This document shows positions 6,514 through 8,798 of a stretch of DNA of 8,798 nt, one piece after another; the first letter of the stretch is position 1, and every line of letters starts with the position of its first letter. Under the pieces are notes generated by a model that saw only the letters and a program-made list of their open reading frames with translations, made no database searches and was not told where the DNA came from. The stretch spans positions 1-8,798 of the forward strand of contig NZ_DATAGQ010000049.1 of assembly GCF_036263595.1 (NCBI RefSeq), given 5' to 3'. Source of the stretch: Geminicoccus sp036263595. GTDB lineage: Bacteria; Pseudomonadota; Alphaproteobacteria; Geminicoccales; Geminicoccaceae. Made by a program: the position numbers and the translations under genes.

Positions 6514-6729
6514 ATGATCACGAGCAGGATCACCAGCAAGGCGCAGACGACCATCCCCCGGGCGGTGCGCGTGGCGCTCGACCTGAAGGAAGGCGACGAA
6601 CTGGTCTACGAGATCCAGGACGGGCGCGTGGTGATCAGCAAGCCCAAGGAAAAGCAGGCCGACGATCCCTTCGCCACGTTCACGGAATGGGCCGGGGAAG
6701 CAGATCGCGAGGCCTACGCTGATTTCTGA
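6514..6729 (+). CDS. AbrB/PrlF-type (SpoVT-AbrB fold) antitoxin
   Basis: This 71-residue protein has the swapped-hairpin AbrB DNA-binding domain at about 1-45: SRITSKAQTTIPRAVR (4-19), then LDLKEGDELVYEI and GRVVISKP. The tail DDPFATFTEWAGEAD (50-64), continuing to the end as REAYADF, resembles the acidic, aromatic toxin-binding tail of PrlF/MazE-like antitoxins. It should bind and neutralise the toxin encoded next and repress the operon in complex with it. The ATG at 6514 has GAGG (6505-6508) 5 nt upstream. The 3' end overlaps the toxin by about 11 nt if the toxin starts at 6719, consistent with coupled translation and a fixed antitoxin-first order. Where family members read K-G-Q in this motif, this one has K-A-Q. 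The pairing with a MazF-type toxin rather than YhaV is read from the neighbour. Confidence 0.85.
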   Translation: MITSRITSKAQTTIPRAVRVALDLKEGDELVYEIQDGRVVISKPKEKQADDPFATFTEWAGEADREAYADF

Positions 6730-7063
6730 GCAGGGCGACATTGTCCGCGTTCCATTTCCCTACGTGGACCGCAACCGGAGGCAGCACCGGCCGGCACTGG
6801 TAGTATCGGCCGGTACCATCGATCCACGGAAGGGACTGCTCTGGGTCGTGATGATCACGAGCGCGGGCAACGAGGCCTGGGAGGGCGACGTCGCCATCGG
6901 TGATCACGTGGCCGCAGGCTTGCCCGTACCTTCCACGATCAGGCCGGTGAAGATCGCGACGATCGAAGCGACCAAGGCCGAGACGGTCGGACGCGTTTCC
7001 CCCCAGATCCTGAACGACGTCATGCTCCGCCTGCGCAACGTTCTGAGGTCGCCGGAACACTGA
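6719..7063 (+). CDS. MazF/PemK-type mRNA interferase toxin with a probable CTG start
   Basis: Members are ribosome-independent endoribonucleases that cut mRNA at short motifs and are silenced by the antitoxin. The hallmark N-terminus GDIVRVPFP is encoded at 6734-6760, upstream of the first GTG (6764). A start at 6764 would remove the first beta strand, so translation must begin earlier. The only NTG codon in frame before the motif and near the antitoxin end is CTG at 6719, with GAGG (6709-6712) 6 nt upstream; ATT at 6722 is an alternative. From 6719 the protein is 114 residues, normal for the family. Other landmarks are RPALVVS (24-30), with Arg24 as the likely catalytic arginine, MITSA (45-49), with Thr47 as the likely catalytic threonine, and STIRPVKIATIEA (72-84). 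A rare start overlapping the antitoxin would keep toxin synthesis low. No frameshift is seen. Confidence 0.82.
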   Translation: MISEQGDIVRVPFPYVDRNRRQHRPALVVSAGTIDPRKGLLWVVMITSAGNEAWEGDVAIGDHVAAGLPVPSTIRPVKIATIEATKAETVGRVSPQILNDVMLRLRNVLRSPEH

Positions 7064-7065
7064 GA

Positions 7066-7199
7066 ACGGCCGCACAACCGTGAAGGCCGGCTTGCTCGGG
7101 GCCTGCCGCCTGTCCACCTTGCTGGCATGTCGTCCGCAAGTCGCGCGCCTGGGCCCGGTTGGGCCACGAGCCTGCCGGCGCTCGCGGGGCATTGGCCGT
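7066..7199 (+). ncRNA. Candidate rod-like structured RNA (6S-like, leader, or palindromic repeat)
   Basis: The gap between the toxin and the cyclo-ligase can fold into one long rod with two 38-nt arms, 7066-7103 and 7162-7199. Pairs read off directly are ACGGCC (7066-7071) with GGCCGT (7194-7199), six pairs between 7078-7083 and 7182-7187 (one G-U), GCCGGC (7086-7091) with 7174-7179, GCTCG (7094-7098) with 7167-7171, and GGCC (7100-7103) with 7162-7165, 27 pairs in all. The 58-nt head contains a hairpin CTTGC (7118-7122)/GCAAG (7136-7140) after a CACCTTG string. Position upstream of the cyclo-ligase recalls the ssrS-ygfA linkage, but the head is shorter than in canonical 6S RNA. It could also be a 5' leader or an intergenic palindromic repeat. 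The strand is assumed from the downstream gene. Confidence 0.4.
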
Positions 7200-7223
7200 G
7201 ACCGAGCTGCCAGGAGGCCTTGG

Positions 7224-7892
7224 ATGGCGAACGAGCCTGATGACGAGATCCGGGAATTCGCCTCGCCCGCCTGCTTCATGCACGAGCTGGATCCTGCCTA
7301 TACGGGGCTGCCCCCGCCGCGCGAGGAGGTGATGCGCTGGCGCAAGGAGGAGCGCGCCCGCCTGATCGCCAAGCGCCTGGCCGTGCCGGCGGCGGAGCGG
7401 GCTGCAATGACCGAGGGGATCGTGCGCGGGCTCGACGAGCTGCTGGGCGATCCAGCGGCACGGGTCGTCAGTGTCTATTGGCCGTTCCGGGGCGAGCCGG
7501 ACCTGCGGGGGTGGATGGCCGGCGTGACCGCGCGGGGCGGGATCTGCGCGCTGCCGATCGTGCGGGAGAAGAAGGCGCCGCTGGTGTTCAGGGCCTGGAA
7601 GGAAGGCGACCGGATGGAGCGGGGCATCTGGAACATTCTCGTGCCGGCCGATGGACCCGATATTCGGCCGGACGTAGTGATAGCACCGCTGGTCGGGTTC
7701 GATCCGGCCTGCTTCCGGCTGGGCTATGGCGGGGGCTATTTCGACCGCACGCTCGCGACGTTCGCCGAAAAGCCGCTGGTGGTCGGGGTGGGTTATGGCC
7801 ATCAGGCGATCGCGACGATCCATCCGCAGCCGCACGACATCCCGATGGACGTGATCGTGACCGAGGCCGGGATCGCGCACCGACGTCCGTAA
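7224..7892 (+). CDS. 5-formyltetrahydrofolate cyclo-ligase
   Basis: This enzyme (EC 6.3.3.2) converts 5-formyltetrahydrofolate to 5,10-methenyltetrahydrofolate using ATP, returning stored folate to one-carbon metabolism in the cytoplasm. The 222-residue product has the family's basic N-terminal helix (WRKEERARLIAKRL, 39-52), VYWPFRGEPD (84-93), and the signature LVGFDPACFRLGYGGGYFDR (156-175), whose glycine-rich loop contacts nucleotide and substrate. The ATG at 7224 is fixed by AGGAGG (7212-7217) 6 nt upstream; the open frame back to 7080 lies in the structured RNA region and is not protein-like. About 38 residues precede the usual first helix, including FASPACFMHELDPAY (12-26), a segment I have seen at the front of alphaproteobacterial members and whose role is unknown. 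The E. coli equivalent is ygfA (fau), co-transcribed with 6S RNA. Confidence 0.93.
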   Translation: MANEPDDEIREFASPACFMHELDPAYTGLPPPREEVMRWRKEERARLIAKRLAVPAAERAAMTEGIVRGLDELLGDPAARVVSVYWPFRGEPDLRGWMAGVTARGGICALPIVREKKAPLVFRAWKEGDRMERGIWNILVPADGPDIRPDVVIAPLVGFDPACFRLGYGGGYFDRTLATFAEKPLVVGVGYGHQAIATIHPQPHDIPMDVIVTEAGIAHRRP

Positions 7893-7928
7893 CCATGAGG
7901 TGAACGAAGGGACAGGGTCAGGAACCCA

Positions 7929-7953
7929 CCGCGCAACGGCTGGTTGCACGCGG
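7929..7953 (+). terminator. Hairpin after the cyclo-ligase gene, no U-tract
   Basis: CCGCG (7929-7933) pairs with CGCGG (7949-7953), and CAAC (7934-7937) with GTTG (7943-7946), giving 9 pairs, a 2-nt bulge and a 5-nt loop in the 90-nt gap before the lipoprotein gene. No T-run follows, so it is not a classical intrinsic terminator. It may aid pausing, protect mRNA ends, or be an operator for the next gene. Confidence 0.3.
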
Positions 7954-7982
7954 CAGCCGATCCACGGCGTGGGAGCAACAGA

Positions 7983-8705
7983 ATGAGCCGGCCCTTTCTT
8001 GCAGTTCCGATCGTTCTTCTGTCGGCCCTGACCGCCTGCTCTCAGGTCCGCGACGTGGCGGCCGACGCCGGTCTGCCGGTCGCGCGGGACACCTCTGCGC
8101 AGGCGGCGGCCGGATCCAACGGGGATTGGGGCTGCGTCCAGCCCGAGCCCGGGCATCCGACCAGCGCGGAAGAGCGCGCCTTTGTCGACGAGGTGGGCCG
8201 GCTGGCCGTCCAGGCCGAGCGCACGCACGGCGTGCCCGCCGCCGCCATCACCGCCATGGCGATCCAGGAATCCGGCTATGGCTGGACCAAGCTCGCCCAG
8301 GAGACCAACAACCTGCTGGCATGGAAGTACGTGCCCGGCCCTGCCGTGGGCGACCGGCAGTCTTGGGAGATCGATTGCCCGAACGCCGGCCCGCGCGACA
8401 AGTTCGTGGTCTTCGCCGATCGGGCCGAGGCAGTCGAGTTCGTGGCGGAGCAGCTGGCATCCTCGCCCAACTACGAGGCCGACACCGCGCGCTACCGCCA
8501 GGACCGGGCGAACCGGGTCGACGTGCGGGAAGCGGTCGACCGCTGGGTGGACGGCATCGCCGATCCCTACAGCACGAACCCCGAGGGCTACCGCAACACG
8601 ATCCGGCGGCTCATGAACAATCCCTACAGCCCGTCGGACCAGCTCTCGGCGGAGAACAATCTGTACCGGCTTTCGGAGGGTGTCACCCAGGCGGCCAGCC
8701 AGTGA
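7983..8705 (+). CDS. GH73-like glucosaminidase lipoprotein (peptidoglycan hydrolase)
   Basis: The 240-residue product starts with a lipoprotein signal: hydrophobic residues 5-17 and lipobox LTAC, with Cys19 as the lipidation site. It should therefore be anchored in a membrane facing the periplasm. A low-complexity linker runs to about 60. The glucosaminidase domain follows: VPAAAITAMAIQESGYGW (84-101), with Glu96 as the expected acid catalyst, then TNNLLAWKY (108-116), equivalent to the NNLFGIK motif of FlgJ/LytG-like enzymes, and DPYSTNPEGYRNTIRRL (194-210) near the end. It probably cleaves the N-acetylglucosaminyl bond of peptidoglycan during growth or remodelling. Cys51 and Cys132 could form a disulfide. 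The ATG at 7983 has GGGAG (7971-7975) 7 nt upstream, so the longer frame from 7944 is not needed. No cell-wall-binding repeat is present. It is separated from the cyclo-ligase by 90 nt. Confidence 0.82.
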   Translation: MSRPFLAVPIVLLSALTACSQVRDVAADAGLPVARDTSAQAAAGSNGDWGCVQPEPGHPTSAEERAFVDEVGRLAVQAERTHGVPAAAITAMAIQESGYGWTKLAQETNNLLAWKYVPGPAVGDRQSWEIDCPNAGPRDKFVVFADRAEAVEFVAEQLASSPNYEADTARYRQDRANRVDVREAVDRWVDGIADPYSTNPEGYRNTIRRLMNNPYSPSDQLSAENNLYRLSEGVTQAASQ

Positions 8706-8709
8706 CGGC

Positions 8710-8798
8710 CTACTGCGTGAGGTCGTCCGGCACGGCGAAGCTGTTGTAGATGGCGGTCGCAAGCGGCCTGAAGAACGCGTCCTCCGCCTTGGGCCAGC
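8710..8798 (-). CDS. C-terminal end of an unidentified gene entering from the right
   Basis: Read on the minus strand, the frame ending at TAG (8712-8710) is open to the window edge and encodes a tail containing AEDAFFRPLATAIYNSF followed by AVPDDLTQ. The composition, with aromatic residues and few arginines, looks like real protein rather than an antisense shadow, and the stop lies 4 nt from the stop of the convergent lipoprotein gene. About 29 residues are visible, too few to name a family. Confidence 0.5.
   Translation of the reverse strand, partial: WPKAEDAFFRPLATAIYNSFAVPDDLTQ

Noticed and set aside
5349..6554. 401-codon minus-strand open frame opposite the secreted protein
   Set aside because: Shadow composition, whereas the plus frame has a signal peptide and ordered hyaluronidase-like motifs.
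6764..7063. Toxin starting at GTG 6764
   Set aside because: This start removes the conserved GDIVRVPFP strand that is plainly encoded in frame just upstream.
7067..7089. Intrinsic terminator for the toxin gene (CGGCC-CAC-AACC-GTG-GGCCG hairpin)
   Set aside because: The hairpin can be drawn but has no U-tract and is embedded in the longer, better-paired rod.
7066..7199. Bacterial signal recognition particle RNA (4.5S/ffs)
   Set aside because: A rod of about 110-130 nt prompted the idea, but the conserved SRP tip (GGUCAGG...GGAAGGAAGCAGCC) is absent.
7020..8762. 580-codon open frame on the minus strand across the cyclo-ligase and lipoprotein genes
   Set aside because: It runs antisense to two well-supported genes and the RNA region; composition is that of a shadow frame.
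1..8798. CRISPR array, tRNA, rRNA, insertion sequence or phage attachment site
   Set aside because: I saw no regularly spaced repeats, no tRNA-like cloverleaf, no transposase or integrase and no terminal inverted repeats with target duplications, by eye only.

Overview
The window is GC-rich, gene-dense chromosomal DNA. It most resembles an alphaproteobacterium: codon usage is strongly G/C at third positions, long antisense reading frames shadow the real genes, and uvrC-pgsA-moaD-moaE lie in one tight operon, an order I know from alphaproteobacteria. The genus cannot be read from the sequence.

Layout from left to right. At the left edge a minus-strand gene seems to begin at base 15, behind a perfect 10-bp inverted repeat (27-52). 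An NRDE/TANGO2-family gene (128-868, +, TTG start) then runs tail-to-tail into a minus-strand operon of uvrC (nucleotide excision repair), pgsA (phosphatidylglycerophosphate synthase), moaD and moaE (the two subunits of molybdopterin synthase). These four genes are coupled by gaps of 14 and 6 nt and one 4-nt overlap. Divergent from uvrC is a zinc-free medium-chain quinone oxidoreductase-like gene (4263-5186, +). Next comes a secreted protein that resembles GH56 hyaluronidases (about 5319-6419, +).

A compact toxin-antitoxin module follows. An AbrB/PrlF-type antitoxin (6514-6729) overlaps a MazF/PemK-type toxin. The toxin's conserved N-terminus shows that it must start before the first ATG/GTG/TTG codon, probably at a CTG at 6719. 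A perfect 7-bp palindrome sits in the putative antitoxin promoter. The 160-nt gap after the toxin can fold into a long rod-like RNA (7066-7199). It lies directly upstream of 5-formyltetrahydrofolate cyclo-ligase (7224-7892), a gene often linked to 6S RNA in proteobacteria. The window ends with a GH73-like glucosaminidase lipoprotein (7983-8705) and the C-terminus of a convergent minus-strand gene.

The genes are mostly housekeeping: DNA repair, phospholipid and molybdenum-cofactor synthesis, folate metabolism and cell-wall turnover. The parts most worth following up are the rod-like RNA with its competing fold, the non-canonical toxin start, the palindrome ahead of the antitoxin and the hyaluronidase-like secreted protein. 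I found no CRISPR array, tRNA, rRNA, insertion sequence or phage gene.
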